Positions 8,490 to 17,500 of a DNA stretch of 31,230 nt are shown piece by piece; the stretch's first letter is position 1; each line of letters begins with the position of its first letter. The notes beneath the pieces were generated by a model. That model had not been told where the DNA came from. It saw only the letters and a list, made by a program, of their open reading frames with translations, and searched no databases. Source of the DNA: Verrucomicrobiota bacterium (GTDB lineage Bacteria > Verrucomicrobiota > Verrucomicrobiia > Verrucomicrobiales > Verrucomicrobiaceae). The stretch is from assembly GCA_023428335.1 (NCBI GenBank), contig JAEYYS010000274.1:1-31230 (forward strand). Reading direction: 5' to 3'. Made by a program: the position numbers and the translations under genes.

Positions 8490-9434
8490 TCAGCGCACCG
8501 CCGGCATGCCGGCGGAAAGGCTGTCGCCGAGCCAGCGCACGAGGCTGCCGATGACGGCATGCTTTTTGGCGAGCGCGGACAGGGCCGGCCAGTCCATGCG
8601 CGGGCGCAGCACCGGCGCAGTGACGCGCTGCAGGCGCAGCTTGGCGAGCACGCTTTCGAATTCCGCCACCCCCATCGCGTGCAGGTCACGCGCGGGCGGC
8701 AGGTCATCGAGCTGGGCAACATGAATCCCGAGGCTGCTGATGCCGACGCCGAACTGGTTGCCCAGACTGCGCAGGGCCTCGACGAGGGCCTCGTCGTTGA
8801 GGGGTTCGGCGACCACCATCTCGCTCTGCAGGGTCCACCTTGTTGCGCTGAGGGTCTGGAAGAATTCGGCGGCGCAGTTTTCGTGAGTGATGCCGGTCTT
8901 CAACTGCACGCCGGTGACGATGGCCTCCGGGCCCCCGAGGTGACGGCGCAGGCCGAGCATGGCGGTGTCGAAGCGGGTGACATCATCCGGCCCGGTCTCG
9001 AGATCCCATTCGGCGACGACGAGGTCGGGAATGTCCCAATGGCTGCGCACCTCGACGGCCTGGCCGGCGCGACCGCTGAGCAGGAAGGGATGCTGGGCGC
9101 GCAGCAGGCAGAGTCGCTCAAAGATCGCCAGCAGGCGCAGGTGGCGACCGGCGCGCTGGTCGCCCTCGACACCGCCGAACAGGTAGCCGGAGGTGCTGGC
9201 CGGGACAACACGTGCCTGGCGCAGGTAGTACCCCTGGCCCTGGTCCACCTTGGCAATTGGCGAGGTCGCGTCGTAGGAGAGGATGGAGAAATGGTAGCGC
9301 AGGGTAGCGTCGCTGTAGTCGCCGGCGAGGCGCAGGCGCACCATGCGGATGAGTTCCGTTCCCTTGATGGCCTGTTCGGGGTCGTCGGGGAGGATGTCCG
9401 GGAGGATGACTCTCAGTTGTTCGCGCAGGTTCAT
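8490..9434 (-). CDS. Winged-helix protein with restriction-nuclease-fold-like domain (COG2958/HrgA-like)
   Basis: This 314-residue cytosolic protein has no signal peptide. Residues 1-72 look like a winged-helix domain (IKGTELIRMVRLRLAGDYSD, then ATLRYHFSIL and a GQGYYLR wing). Residues about 100-245 resemble the C-terminal part of COG2958/HrgA-type proteins: HPFLLSG at 115, W-DIPDLVVAEWD at 133-144, VTGVQLKTGI at 173-182, then AAEFFQTLSATRWTLQSEMV and a GVGISSLGI strand. The pattern Pro-Asp (136-137) followed by Gln-x-Lys (177-179) fits a PD-(D/E)xK nuclease-like core with glutamine replacing the usual acidic residue. HrgA-type genes are often linked to restriction-modification loci, but no methyltransferase or restriction gene is present here. 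The gene sits alone between a glycosyltransferase and the octaheme cytochrome. The family call is from motif memory, not a search. Confidence 0.55.
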   Translation of the reverse strand: MNLREQLRVILPDILPDDPEQAIKGTELIRMVRLRLAGDYSDATLRYHFSILSYDATSPIAKVDQGQGYYLRQARVVPASTSGYLFGGVEGDQRAGRHLRLLAIFERLCLLRAQHPFLLSGRAGQAVEVRSHWDIPDLVVAEWDLETGPDDVTRFDTAMLGLRRHLGGPEAIVTGVQLKTGITHENCAAEFFQTLSATRWTLQSEMVVAEPLNDEALVEALRSLGNQFGVGISSLGIHVAQLDDLPPARDLHAMGVAEFESVLAKLRLQRVTAPVLRPRMDWPALSALAKKHAVIGSLVRWLGDSLSAGMPAVR

Positions 9435-9486
9435 TCCGACGGGCGGTGCATGGGTGGCGCAGGATGCAGGAGGGAGGCGGCGCCGG

Positions 9487-10200
9487 TCAAGACGGAAACA
9501 CGGATTCTTTGAGGCGAATGCGCACGCGACGTTGATTCAGCCAGCGCACGCCGAACATGTCGAGAGTGGCGCGCCAGGCGCGGTTGCCGAAGCCATACTT
9601 GCTAACGCCATGCACGCGCGGCCGGTGGTTGACCGGCATCTCGGCGACGCGGTAGCCCATGGCGCCAACCAGCGCGGGAATGAAGCGGTGCATGCCATTG
9701 AAGGGCAGCAGCGCCTCACGGCATTCGCGGCGCATGACCTTGAGCGTGCAGCCGGTGTCGCGCACACCGTCGCCGACAAAGCGCGCGCGCACGGCATTGG
9801 CGATGCGGCTCTGCCATCGCTTGAAGGCAGTGTCCTTGCGGTTGGCGCGGTAGCCGCAGACCAGGTCGCAGCCCTGCTCCAGCCGGGCGATCAGCGCGGG
9901 GATGTCGGCGGGATCGTTCTGCAAATCGCCGTCGAGCGTGACCAGCACCTCGCCGCGTGCCGCCTGCAGTCCGGCGTACATGGCCGCGCTCTGTCCGGCA
10001 TTGACGGCGAACTCGATGAGCCGCGTGCGTGCGTCGCGGCGAACGCGCGCGACGGTGGTGTCGGTGCTGCCGTCATCGACGAGGATGAGTTCATAGTCGC
10101 GACCCGCGAGGGCGGCGGCGATCTGCTCCTGGAGTTCCACCACATTGTCCTGCTCGTTGTACAGCGGCACAACGACGGAGATGGCGGGCGCGGATGTCAT
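9487..10200 (-). CDS. GT2 family glycosyltransferase (polyprenyl-phosphate mannosyltransferase-like)
   Basis: This 237-residue protein is a family 2 glycosyltransferase with a GT-A fold. Visible motifs are ISVVVPLYNEQDN at 7-19, ELILVDDGSTD at 37-47 (nucleotide-binding Asp42/43), LVTLDGDLQNDP at 86-97 with the DxD metal motif Asp90-x-Asp92, and a C-terminal HGVSKYGFGNRAWRATLDM block typical of DPM1/DPG-synthase-like enzymes. The family transfers a sugar from a nucleotide sugar to a polyprenyl phosphate. There are no C-terminal membrane helices, so it is the short, soluble or peripheral form. The start at 10200 lies 4 bases from the lpxD stop; an upstream in-frame ATG would overlap lpxD. Placement right after lpxD suggests a role in lipid or LPS glycan modification. 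That link is inferred from position only. Confidence 0.85.
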   Translation of the reverse strand: MTSAPAISVVVPLYNEQDNVVELQEQIAAALAGRDYELILVDDGSTDTTVARVRRDARTRLIEFAVNAGQSAAMYAGLQAARGEVLVTLDGDLQNDPADIPALIARLEQGCDLVCGYRANRKDTAFKRWQSRIANAVRARFVGDGVRDTGCTLKVMRRECREALLPFNGMHRFIPALVGAMGYRVAEMPVNHRPRVHGVSKYGFGNRAWRATLDMFGVRWLNQRRVRIRLKESVFPS

Positions 10201-10204
10201 CGGC

Positions 10205-11266
10205 TCAAGGGGCAGGGTCGCCGGCAGCCTCAAGCGCTGCCAGGCGCTTTTCGAGAGTCTTGAGGCGTTCCAGAATGTCGGGAATCTTGCCCGGCAGGGT
10301 GAGCAGTCGGCGTCCCTCAAGCAGGGGCTTGGCCGGAAAACCGGTGTAGGCCCCGGGCTCGGTCAGGCTCTTGGTGACGCCGGCCTTGGCGAGCAGTACC
10401 ACCTTGTCGGCGATCTCCAGATGACCGGCAATGCCGACCTGGCCGGCAACGGTGACATAGTCGCCGAGGCGGGTGCTGCCGGAGATGCCCACCTGCGAGA
10501 CAATGACGCAGTGCCGGCCAATGCGGACGTTGTGGCCGATCTGCACGAGGTTGTCGATCTTCGTGCCTTCGCCAATGACCGTGCGGCCGAAGCGGGCGCG
10601 GTCGATGGTCGTGCAGGCACCGATCTCCACGTCATCGCCGATCTCGACAATGCCGACCTGCTCGATCTTGAGATGGCGCCCGTCGATGAATTCGTAGCCG
10701 AAACCGTCGCTGCCGATGACCGTGCCGCTGTGAACGATCACACGCCGCCCGAGCAGACAACGCTCGCGCACGGTGCTGCCGGCATGCAGGACACAGCCCT
10801 CACCGAGACGGGCGCCGCGACCGACAAAGGCGCCGGCATGGATCGAGCAGCCATCGCCGATCTCGGCCTCCGCCTCGACCACCGCGCAGGGACCGATGCA
10901 AACCCGCTCAGGATTGAAGCATGCGCCCTCGGCCACCTGCGCCGAGGGATGCACGCCCGCCTGGAAAGGCAGCGGCTCCGGGGTGAAATGGCGGACGACG
11001 GCGGAGAAGGCCAGGGTTGGATTGGCCACGGCGACCAGGGCGGGACCGTCGCCGGGAGCCGCCTCAACGTTCGCGGCCACCAGCACGGCAGCGGCGCGCG
11101 TGGTCTTCAGCGCGGGTGCGTAGCGGTCGTTGCCGAGAAAGGTCACCTCACCCGGGCCCGCTTCGGCGATCGAGTTGATGCCGGAGAGCCTGGCAGCCGG
11201 ATCACCGCGGCGAATCTCGCCGCCGACCAATCCGGCCAATTGCTGGAGGGTAAGAAACGCACTCAT
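10205..11266 (-). CDS. lpxD: UDP-3-O-acylglucosamine N-acyltransferase LpxD
   Basis: This 353-residue enzyme catalyses the third step of lipid A synthesis, N-acylation of UDP-3-O-acylglucosamine from acyl-ACP, in the cytoplasm. Residues 1-100 form the uridine-binding domain (FLTLQQLAGLVGGEI, EVTFLGNDRYAPAL). The rest is a left-handed beta-helix of hexapeptide repeats, including the family-specific SDGFGYEFIDGRHLKIEQVG and IDNLVQIGHNVRIG, where His245 matches the catalytic histidine. A C-terminal coiled helix (LERLKTLEKRLAALEAAG) closes the trimer as in the family. The ATG at 11266 is chosen because the protein then begins with the usual FTLxQLA segment. The gene follows ompH by 68 bases, as in many Gram-negative genomes, but fabZ, lpxA and lpxC are not downstream; a glycosyltransferase gene is. 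Confidence 0.95.
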   Translation of the reverse strand: MSAFLTLQQLAGLVGGEIRRGDPAARLSGINSIAEAGPGEVTFLGNDRYAPALKTTRAAAVLVAANVEAAPGDGPALVAVANPTLAFSAVVRHFTPEPLPFQAGVHPSAQVAEGACFNPERVCIGPCAVVEAEAEIGDGCSIHAGAFVGRGARLGEGCVLHAGSTVRERCLLGRRVIVHSGTVIGSDGFGYEFIDGRHLKIEQVGIVEIGDDVEIGACTTIDRARFGRTVIGEGTKIDNLVQIGHNVRIGRHCVIVSQVGISGSTRLGDYVTVAGQVGIAGHLEIADKVVLLAKAGVTKSLTEPGAYTGFPAKPLLEGRRLLTLPGKIPDILERLKTLEKRLAALEAAGDPAP

Positions 11267-11334
11267 CTCGGGAAGCGATGAGGGGCACGCTGCGGGATGA
11301 CCCGGCGTGTCCTGGACTGGCAAAACGCGACCGC

Positions 11335-11928
11335 TCAGGGCTTCTTCGTCGGCTCAGCGCCTTCGGCAGGCTTCTTGTTGAGCTCGGCGACGACGAGGTC
11401 CGTGAGGTCGGTGGCGTCCTTGTAATACAGCAGCACGGGCACCGTCGAAAGGCTCATGCCCGAACGGTCGAAAACGAAGTCATAACCCTCGGCCTTGGCC
11501 TTCTCGCGCACGGCGGTGAGGATTTCATCGTAAATGCCGCGGCGGATCTCGACATCCTCCTGCTTGAGCTGGTTGGTGCGGCGGTTCTGGGCCTCGCTGA
11601 TCTCCTGCTCGAGCTCGCGCAGCTGCTTGGCCTTCTCCTCAAATTCAGCGGCCTTTTTGCTGCGCACCTCGGGCGAGCTGATCGGGTCGCTGATCTCCTT
11701 CTTGAGCTTCTGCATGCCGTCCATCAGGGTCTTGTAACCCGACCAACGCTCGTTCATCTCACGCTGGGCCTTGTCGACATTGGCCTTGAACTTGTCGGCC
11801 GCCTCCTTGGTCTTGGTGAACTCGGAGAAGGCCTTGGACATGTCGACGACGCCGAATTTGAGGTCGGCGGCACCGGCACCGGACAGCAGGGCGCCGGCGA
11901 CGAGGAGGGAAAGCAGGGGGCGGATCAT
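11335..11928 (-). CDS. skp: OmpH/Skp family periplasmic chaperone
   Basis: This 197-residue exported protein begins at the ATG at 11928 with the signal peptide MIRPLLSLLVAGALLSGAGA. The mature protein starts LKFGVVDMSKAFSEFTKTKE, the OmpH signature in which the strand V-D-x-x-K/R-x-F leads into a long helix. Residues about 45-125 are a charged coiled coil (KFKANVDKAQREMNER, EFEEKAKQLRELEQEI), forming the tentacles of the jellyfish-like trimer, and a second strand-helix pair follows (YDFVFDRSGMS, ATDLTDLVVAELNKK). Skp holds unfolded outer-membrane proteins in the periplasm for BamA. The 3' end adds a lysine/proline tail (AEGAEPTKKP). It lies 22 bases after bamA and before lpxD, the standard bamA-skp-lpxD order. 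Confidence 0.9.
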   Translation of the reverse strand: MIRPLLSLLVAGALLSGAGAADLKFGVVDMSKAFSEFTKTKEAADKFKANVDKAQREMNERWSGYKTLMDGMQKLKKEISDPISSPEVRSKKAAEFEEKAKQLRELEQEISEAQNRRTNQLKQEDVEIRRGIYDEILTAVREKAKAEGYDFVFDRSGMSLSTVPVLLYYKDATDLTDLVVAELNKKPAEGAEPTKKP

Positions 11929-11950
11929 GGAACGAAGTTGGAAGCGGGAA

Positions 11951-14344
11951 TCAGAATTTGTAGCCCATGTTGAACTGGAAGCGCGGGCTGTCGCCGGTGA
12001 ACTCGTCCTTGTGGACCGGAATGCCGAGGTCAAGGCGGATCGGGCCGATGGGCAGGAACATGCGCAGGCCGATGCCGGCGTTGGAATAGAGCTCACCGTC
12101 GCCGACGATCGGACCGCCATTGCGGATGCCGCGGGCGTTGCGGCCGTTGGTGGCGTCGACATCGGTGCTGATGTAACCGAGATCGTAGAAGAAGGCGCCG
12201 CGCACCTTCTCGATGATTGGGAAGGAGTACTCGGCACTGGCGAAGATCGAGGAACTGCCGCCGATGGGCTCGCCGGAGATGTCCTTTGGACCCGCCTCGC
12301 GGAAGTCGTAACCGCGGACGTTGTTGGCACCGCCGAGGAACTGCCGCTCATAGATCGGCACCTCGCCCGAGCCCCAGGCGTCGACGAAGCGGGCCATGCC
12401 CTCGAAGCTGATGATGCCGTCGCCCGGCAGGCTGAAGTACTGGATGCCGCCGAAGTTGGCGCCCCAGACTTCGGCGTCGCCGCCAAGGCCGGAGGCCATC
12501 ATGCCGGCCTCGAGCTTGTGACCCTTGCGGGTGATGAAGACGCTGTCGCGGGTGTCGTGAACAATGCTGAAGTCGAGCTTGCTCTGGATGAACTGACCGT
12601 CCTCCTCACGCAGGATCTCGGTGGTGCTGCGGCGGTCATCGACGTCGATGTCGATGGACTGCAGGGTGTACAGGCCCTCGATGTAGGCGTGGTCGCCGAT
12701 CGGCTTGCGCAGGCCGATGGAGGTACCGGCATTGGTCTGGTCGAAGCGGTCCGACAGGTAGAACATGTTGCGGTAGAACAGCTCGGTGGTGAGCGCCAGT
12801 TTCTGGCCCATGAACCAGGGTTCGGTGAAGGACAGGTTGAAGTCCTGGCGCTGCGGACCGAAGCGGATGTTCATGTTGAAGCGCTGGCCGGCGCCGCGGA
12901 AGTCGCTCCAGTCGCTGATGTCGAAGTTGGTCTGGGTGACGTCAATGAAGCCGACGATGCTGTCGATCGAGCTGAAGCCGGCGCCGAAATTGATGGTACC
13001 GGTCGGCTTCTCGGTGACGTTGACCTCGATGTCCTTGAAGCCGGGCACCTCGGTGGCGACGGGGCGGACGGTGAGCGGGTTGGCCTCGCCGGGGCCTTCA
13101 AAGTAGTTGAGGTTCTGCAGGCGCTGCTGGGAATTTTCCAGCAGGACGGTGTTGAGTTCGTCGCCGGGCGTCAGCGGCAGTTCGCGGCGGATGACGCGGT
13201 CCTCGGTGTTGCTGTTGCCGCTGATGTTGATCTTGCGGATGAAGGACTTGCCGCCCTCGTAGACACTGAAGGTGACGTTGAGCTTGCCGGGACCGGCGTC
13301 GGACAGGCGGGTCTCAACACGGGCGTCGGCGTAGCCACGCGAGCCATAATAATCCTGGATCATCTTCTCGTCGTCGCGCACCTCGGTGCCGGAGTAGATC
13401 TGGCCGGGCTCGGTGAGCACGGCGGGCATGAGTTCCTCCTTGGTGAACAGGGTCAGGCCCTCGATCTCCAGGCCGGCGACCTCATACTGGGCGCCCTCGG
13501 TGATTTCGAAGACGAGGGCGACGCGGTCGTCGCTGACGGTTTCGCGACGGTAACCGACCTGGACGTAGACGTAGCCCTTGTCCTGATAGGCCTTCTCGAT
13601 CTTGCGCACGTCCTCAAGCACCGCCTGGTTGTCGAGCTTGCCGGCCTTGCCGAACAGGCGCCAGAAGGTCTTCTCCTTGGAGGTCAGTTCGGCGCGCAGC
13701 TTCTTGTCGGGGATGGCCGTGTTGCCTTCGAAGCGGATCTCGCCAATGAAGCCTTTGCCGCCTTCCTCAATCTTGAAGGTCAGGCTGGTGAAACCCGGCT
13801 TGCTGGAGGGAGCGGTTTCGTAGGTGACGAGGGCGTCGGAGAAACCCTTTTTCTGGTAGAGCTCAAGGATCTTCTGCTGGGCGGCCGAAATCTTGATCTC
13901 ATCGACCGGATCGCCGACCTTGACCTCAATTTCCTTGCGCAGCTTGTCGTTGTCGAAGGCGGCATTGCCCAGGAAGGCGATCTCGCCGATGCCGCCACGA
14001 CCGGCGATGGTGACAATGACGCGCACGCCACCGGCCACATCGACAGCGCGGATGTCGACGTTCTCGACGGCGCCGGTCTGGTAGAGGTTGCGCAGGTCGC
14101 GCTCCACCCCCTCGTCGGTGTAGGGCTCGCCGACGCGGGTGGACATCTGGGCGCGCACGCGGTCAGGATCGAGGGCGGAGACCCCCTGGAATTCGACATC
14201 AACGGCCCGGACAATCTTGCGGCCGGCGGGAGCGGGCGCATCGAGCGCGACCTGAGCCGCGAGAGGAGCGGCGACAAGCAGCGCGGCCGAGAGCAGCGCG
14301 CCGGCGGCCCGGCGGGCGAGGGAGAGGACTCCAAGGGACGTCAT
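11951..14344 (-). CDS. bamA: Outer membrane protein assembly factor BamA
   Basis: This 797-residue Omp85 protein is the core of the BAM complex, which inserts beta-barrel proteins into the outer membrane. After a signal peptide ending in PLAAQ there are five POTRA domains, beginning near VRAVDVEFQGV (about 44), IGEIAFLGNAAF (about 119), IGEIRFEGNTAI (about 200), VAGLEIEGLTLF (about 290) and IRKINISGNSNT (about 366). The C-terminal 16-strand barrel follows. The L6 motif VRGYDF is at about 676-681 and the last residue is phenylalanine (FQFNMGYKF), the barrel-end signature. Length is close to the usual 800. It is the first gene of the minus-strand block. The ATG has no Shine-Dalgarno; it is preceded by a pyrimidine run. 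A TTGACG-type promoter candidate lies about 60 bases upstream. Confidence 0.96.
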   Translation of the reverse strand: MTSLGVLSLARRAAGALLSAALLVAAPLAAQVALDAPAPAGRKIVRAVDVEFQGVSALDPDRVRAQMSTRVGEPYTDEGVERDLRNLYQTGAVENVDIRAVDVAGGVRVIVTIAGRGGIGEIAFLGNAAFDNDKLRKEIEVKVGDPVDEIKISAAQQKILELYQKKGFSDALVTYETAPSSKPGFTSLTFKIEEGGKGFIGEIRFEGNTAIPDKKLRAELTSKEKTFWRLFGKAGKLDNQAVLEDVRKIEKAYQDKGYVYVQVGYRRETVSDDRVALVFEITEGAQYEVAGLEIEGLTLFTKEELMPAVLTEPGQIYSGTEVRDDEKMIQDYYGSRGYADARVETRLSDAGPGKLNVTFSVYEGGKSFIRKINISGNSNTEDRVIRRELPLTPGDELNTVLLENSQQRLQNLNYFEGPGEANPLTVRPVATEVPGFKDIEVNVTEKPTGTINFGAGFSSIDSIVGFIDVTQTNFDISDWSDFRGAGQRFNMNIRFGPQRQDFNLSFTEPWFMGQKLALTTELFYRNMFYLSDRFDQTNAGTSIGLRKPIGDHAYIEGLYTLQSIDIDVDDRRSTTEILREEDGQFIQSKLDFSIVHDTRDSVFITRKGHKLEAGMMASGLGGDAEVWGANFGGIQYFSLPGDGIISFEGMARFVDAWGSGEVPIYERQFLGGANNVRGYDFREAGPKDISGEPIGGSSSIFASAEYSFPIIEKVRGAFFYDLGYISTDVDATNGRNARGIRNGGPIVGDGELYSNAGIGLRMFLPIGPIRLDLGIPVHKDEFTGDSPRFQFNMGYKF

Positions 14345-14538
14345 AAGGAGGAGGGAGCTGGGAACGAAGAACGATGACCCGGGCAGTCGACCGGGCTGCC
14401 GCAGTAATGCTGACCATCGAGAGGCGCGTCAAGATTTAAAAACAGCATTCACCGGTGCTGCCGTGCATCACAGGAGTACCGGAGCCGGTGACAACCCCCG
14501 CAGGAATGGCCGGGGCGCCGCGTTTTTCCTCTTCTGCC
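14345..14538. other. Divergent intergenic region between bamA and the PVC-type cytochrome
   Basis: These 194 bases carry the 5' signals of two divergent genes. The middle is AT-rich (aagatttaaaaacag at about 14431-14445) against a GC-rich background. Both start codons are preceded by C/T-rich stretches on their own strand. A plus-strand promoter is less clear: a CTGACC at 14410 and a TTTAAA at 14435 are 19 bases apart, which is too wide to trust. The pair accggt/accggagccggt around 14451-14490 is only a loose inverted repeat and is not called as an operator. Confidence 0.5.
14404..14432 (-). promoter_or_regulatory. Candidate sigma-70-like promoter of the bamA operon
   Basis: On the minus strand the hexamer TTGACG (14432-14427, 5 of 6 to consensus) is followed after exactly 17 bases by CATTAC (14409-14404, 3 of 6). 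This leaves a leader of about 55-60 bases to the bamA ATG at 14344. Spacing and -35 are good; the -10 is weak. Confidence 0.4.
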
Positions 14539-17500
14539 ATGAACCGCCGCCTCCTGCCCGCCCTGTTCCTGCTCACCGTCGCCGCCGCCCGCGCCCAGGA
14601 TGTGGCCGGCAACGAGCAGGTGCAGAAGATCATCGAGACCTTCGCCGGCCGCGGCACGCTGGCCGATGACAGCCCGCCGACGCCGGCTCAGGAGGCGGTC
14701 AAACACTTCCAACTGCGCCCCGACCTCGCCATCGACCTGATGGCAGCCGAGCCGGTGGTCGAGCAGCCCTTGTACGCAAGCTGGGACTCCCGGGGGCGAA
14801 TGTGGGTCACTCTCTACCGGCAGTACCAGTTTCCCGCCGGGCTGAAGATCGTCAGCTATGACCCGCACCTGCGCGCCAAGTTCGACAAGGTGCCGCCGCC
14901 GCCGCCGCGCGGTCCGAAGGGGGCCGACAAAATCACCGTCTTTGAGGACACGGATGGCGACGGCTTTTTCGACAGGCACACCGATGTGCTCACCGGCCTC
15001 AACATCGCCAGCGCCGCCCTGACCGGCATGGGGCGCATCTGGGTGTTGAATCCGCCCTACCTGCTCAGCTACCCTGACGCCAATGGCGACGGCCTGCCCG
15101 AGGGCGACCCCGAGGTGGAACTCAGCGGCTTCGGCCTGGAGGACACCCACAGCGTCGCCACCAGCCTCGCCTGGGGCATGGACGGCTGGCTGTATGGCGC
15201 CAACGGCAGCACCACCACCGGCAACGTCAGCAGCTCCAACAGCAAGAACGTCAAGTGGGAGGGCCAGTGCATCTGGCGCTACCATCCGCGCCGGAAGCTC
15301 TTTGAAATCTACGCCGAGGGCGGCGGCAACACCTTCAGTCTCGACATCGACGCCAAGGGCCGGGTCTTCTCCGGCACCAACAACGGCAAGACCCGCGGCA
15401 TGCACTACGAGCAGGGCAGCTACGGCATCAAGGGCTGGGGCAAGCACGGCCCGCTGACCAATCCCTACGCCTTCGGCTGGTTCGAGCACATGAAGCACGA
15501 GGGCGATGAAAAGCGCTTCCCGCAGGCCTTTGCCATCTACGAGGGTGGCCTGCTCGGCAGCGCCTACGAGGGCAGGATCCTGGCGCCCAACTCGCTCGCC
15601 AACCTGGCCTATGTCAGCGAGCGCCTGCCCGACGGTTCCACCTTCCGCACCAAGGATGAGGCCCTGCTGCTGTCCTCACCCGACCGCTGGTTCCGCCCGG
15701 TCTGGGCCGGGGTGGGCCCTGACGGCGGCTTCTACATGGCCGACTGGTACGACACCCGCCTCAGCCATGTGCGACCGGTCGACGACTGGCACAAGACCAG
15801 CGGCCGCATCTACCGCATTCGGCCCGCGAGCGGCGCACCGAAACTCAAGCCGTTTGATCTCAGCAAAGCCAGCGGCGAGGCCTTGCTCGGGCATCTCGGC
15901 CACGCCAACGAATGGTTCCGCAAGCAGGCCGTACTGGAGATCGGCTGGCGCGGCCTGACTGAACTCACGCCGAAGCTTGAAGCGATGCTCGACGGTCCGC
16001 AGGCTCTGGAGGCGCTCTGGGCGCTGGACGCGCTGCGTCCGGATCAAGCCGCACCACTGCAGCATCGCGATCCCTACGTCCGCCGCTGGGCCGTGAAGAT
16101 GCTCGGCGAACGCCGGCAGGTGGAGGGCGACGGTCTTGCCAGGATGGCGCGCGGTGAAACGCATCCCGAAGTCCGCGCCCAGATTCTCGCCAGCGCCAAG
16201 CGACTGCCGGCGGCCGCTGCCCTGCCCCTGCTCTGGGCCGGCGACGCCGAGGACACCAGCGGCCACCTGTCCCTGCTCGCCTGGTGGGCGCTGGAGTCGA
16301 AGGCCGAAAAGGAACGCGCCGCGGTCTTTGCCTTCCTGCAATCCGATGCCGCCTTCCTGAAAACCGCCCTGTTCCGCGATCACCTCGCCGAAAAGCTTGC
16401 CCGTCGCTACGCCCTGGCCGGCGGCGACGACAACCTCAACGCCTGCGCCGAACTGCTCGCCCTGACGCAGGACGAAGCCCTGCGTGCGAAATTCATCGCC
16501 GGCATCGCCACCGCCTTCGAGGGCGCCGAACTGCCAAAGCTGCCGGACGCGCTGGCGAAGGCACTCCAGGATTACATGGCGAAGCAAAGCGGAGGCGACC
16601 TGACACTGGCTCTGCGCAGCGGCAGCGCCGAAGCCCAGAAGAAGGCGCTGGCCCTGCTCGCCAGCAGCAAGGAATCGAATGCCGCGCGCATCGCGGTGGC
16701 GAAAACGCTGGCGGAACTCGGCAAGGCCGAAGCCGTGGCGCCCATGGTCGCCATCCTCAGGGGCACCAACCCGCCGGGCCTCAAGCGCGGCATCCTGCAG
16801 GCAGCGGCACGCTTTGACGACCGCCGCATCGCCGAGGCCCTGCTCACCTCCTACGAAGCGCAGATCGCCGGCGACAAGGCCCTGCGCGAGGATGCCCTGC
16901 GTGTGCTCGCCGGGCGCAAGGCCTGGGCCCTCGAACTGGTCCATTTTGTCAACCAGTGGAAGGTGCCGGCACGACATGTGCCGGTCGACGTCGTCCGCCA
17001 GCTCAGCCTGCATCGGGATCCGGCGATCGACGCCGCCCTCGACACCCACTGGAAGGGCCTGCTGATCACCGGTCCGAGCGAGGCCAAGGAGAAGGAAATG
17101 GCCCGCATCAAGGCCGTGCTTAAAGCCGGGCTGGGCGACCCGGAAAAGGGCAAACTGCAGTATGCCGCGCGCTGCGCGATCTGTCACAGGCTCTTTGGCG
17201 AGGGCATGGCCATCGGGCCGGAACTCACCGGTTACGACCGCGGCAGCGCCGACTTCTGGCTCGACAACCTGTTCAATCCCAGCCTGGAAATCCGCGAGGG
17301 CTTCGGCAACTACATCGTCAACATGAAGAATGGCCAGATTCTCACTGGCATCATGGATGCGCAGGACGCCGCGGGCATCGTGCTCAAGGACATCGCCGGC
17401 AACCGCACACCGGTGAAGCAGGCCGACATCGACCGGCTGGAAGCCAGTCCGGTTTCCCTCATGCCCGAGGGGCTGACCGCCGGCATGAGCGATGCCGATC

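Noticed and set aside
14345..14351. AAGGAGG-like sequence beside the bamA start
   Set aside because: It is on the plus strand, opposite to bamA transcription, so on the bamA mRNA it reads CCTCCTT and is not a ribosome binding site.
11771..14377. Plus-strand open frame of 868 codons opposite bamA and ompH
   Set aside because: Both sense-strand genes have unambiguous family signatures; long antisense frames are expected in GC-rich DNA.
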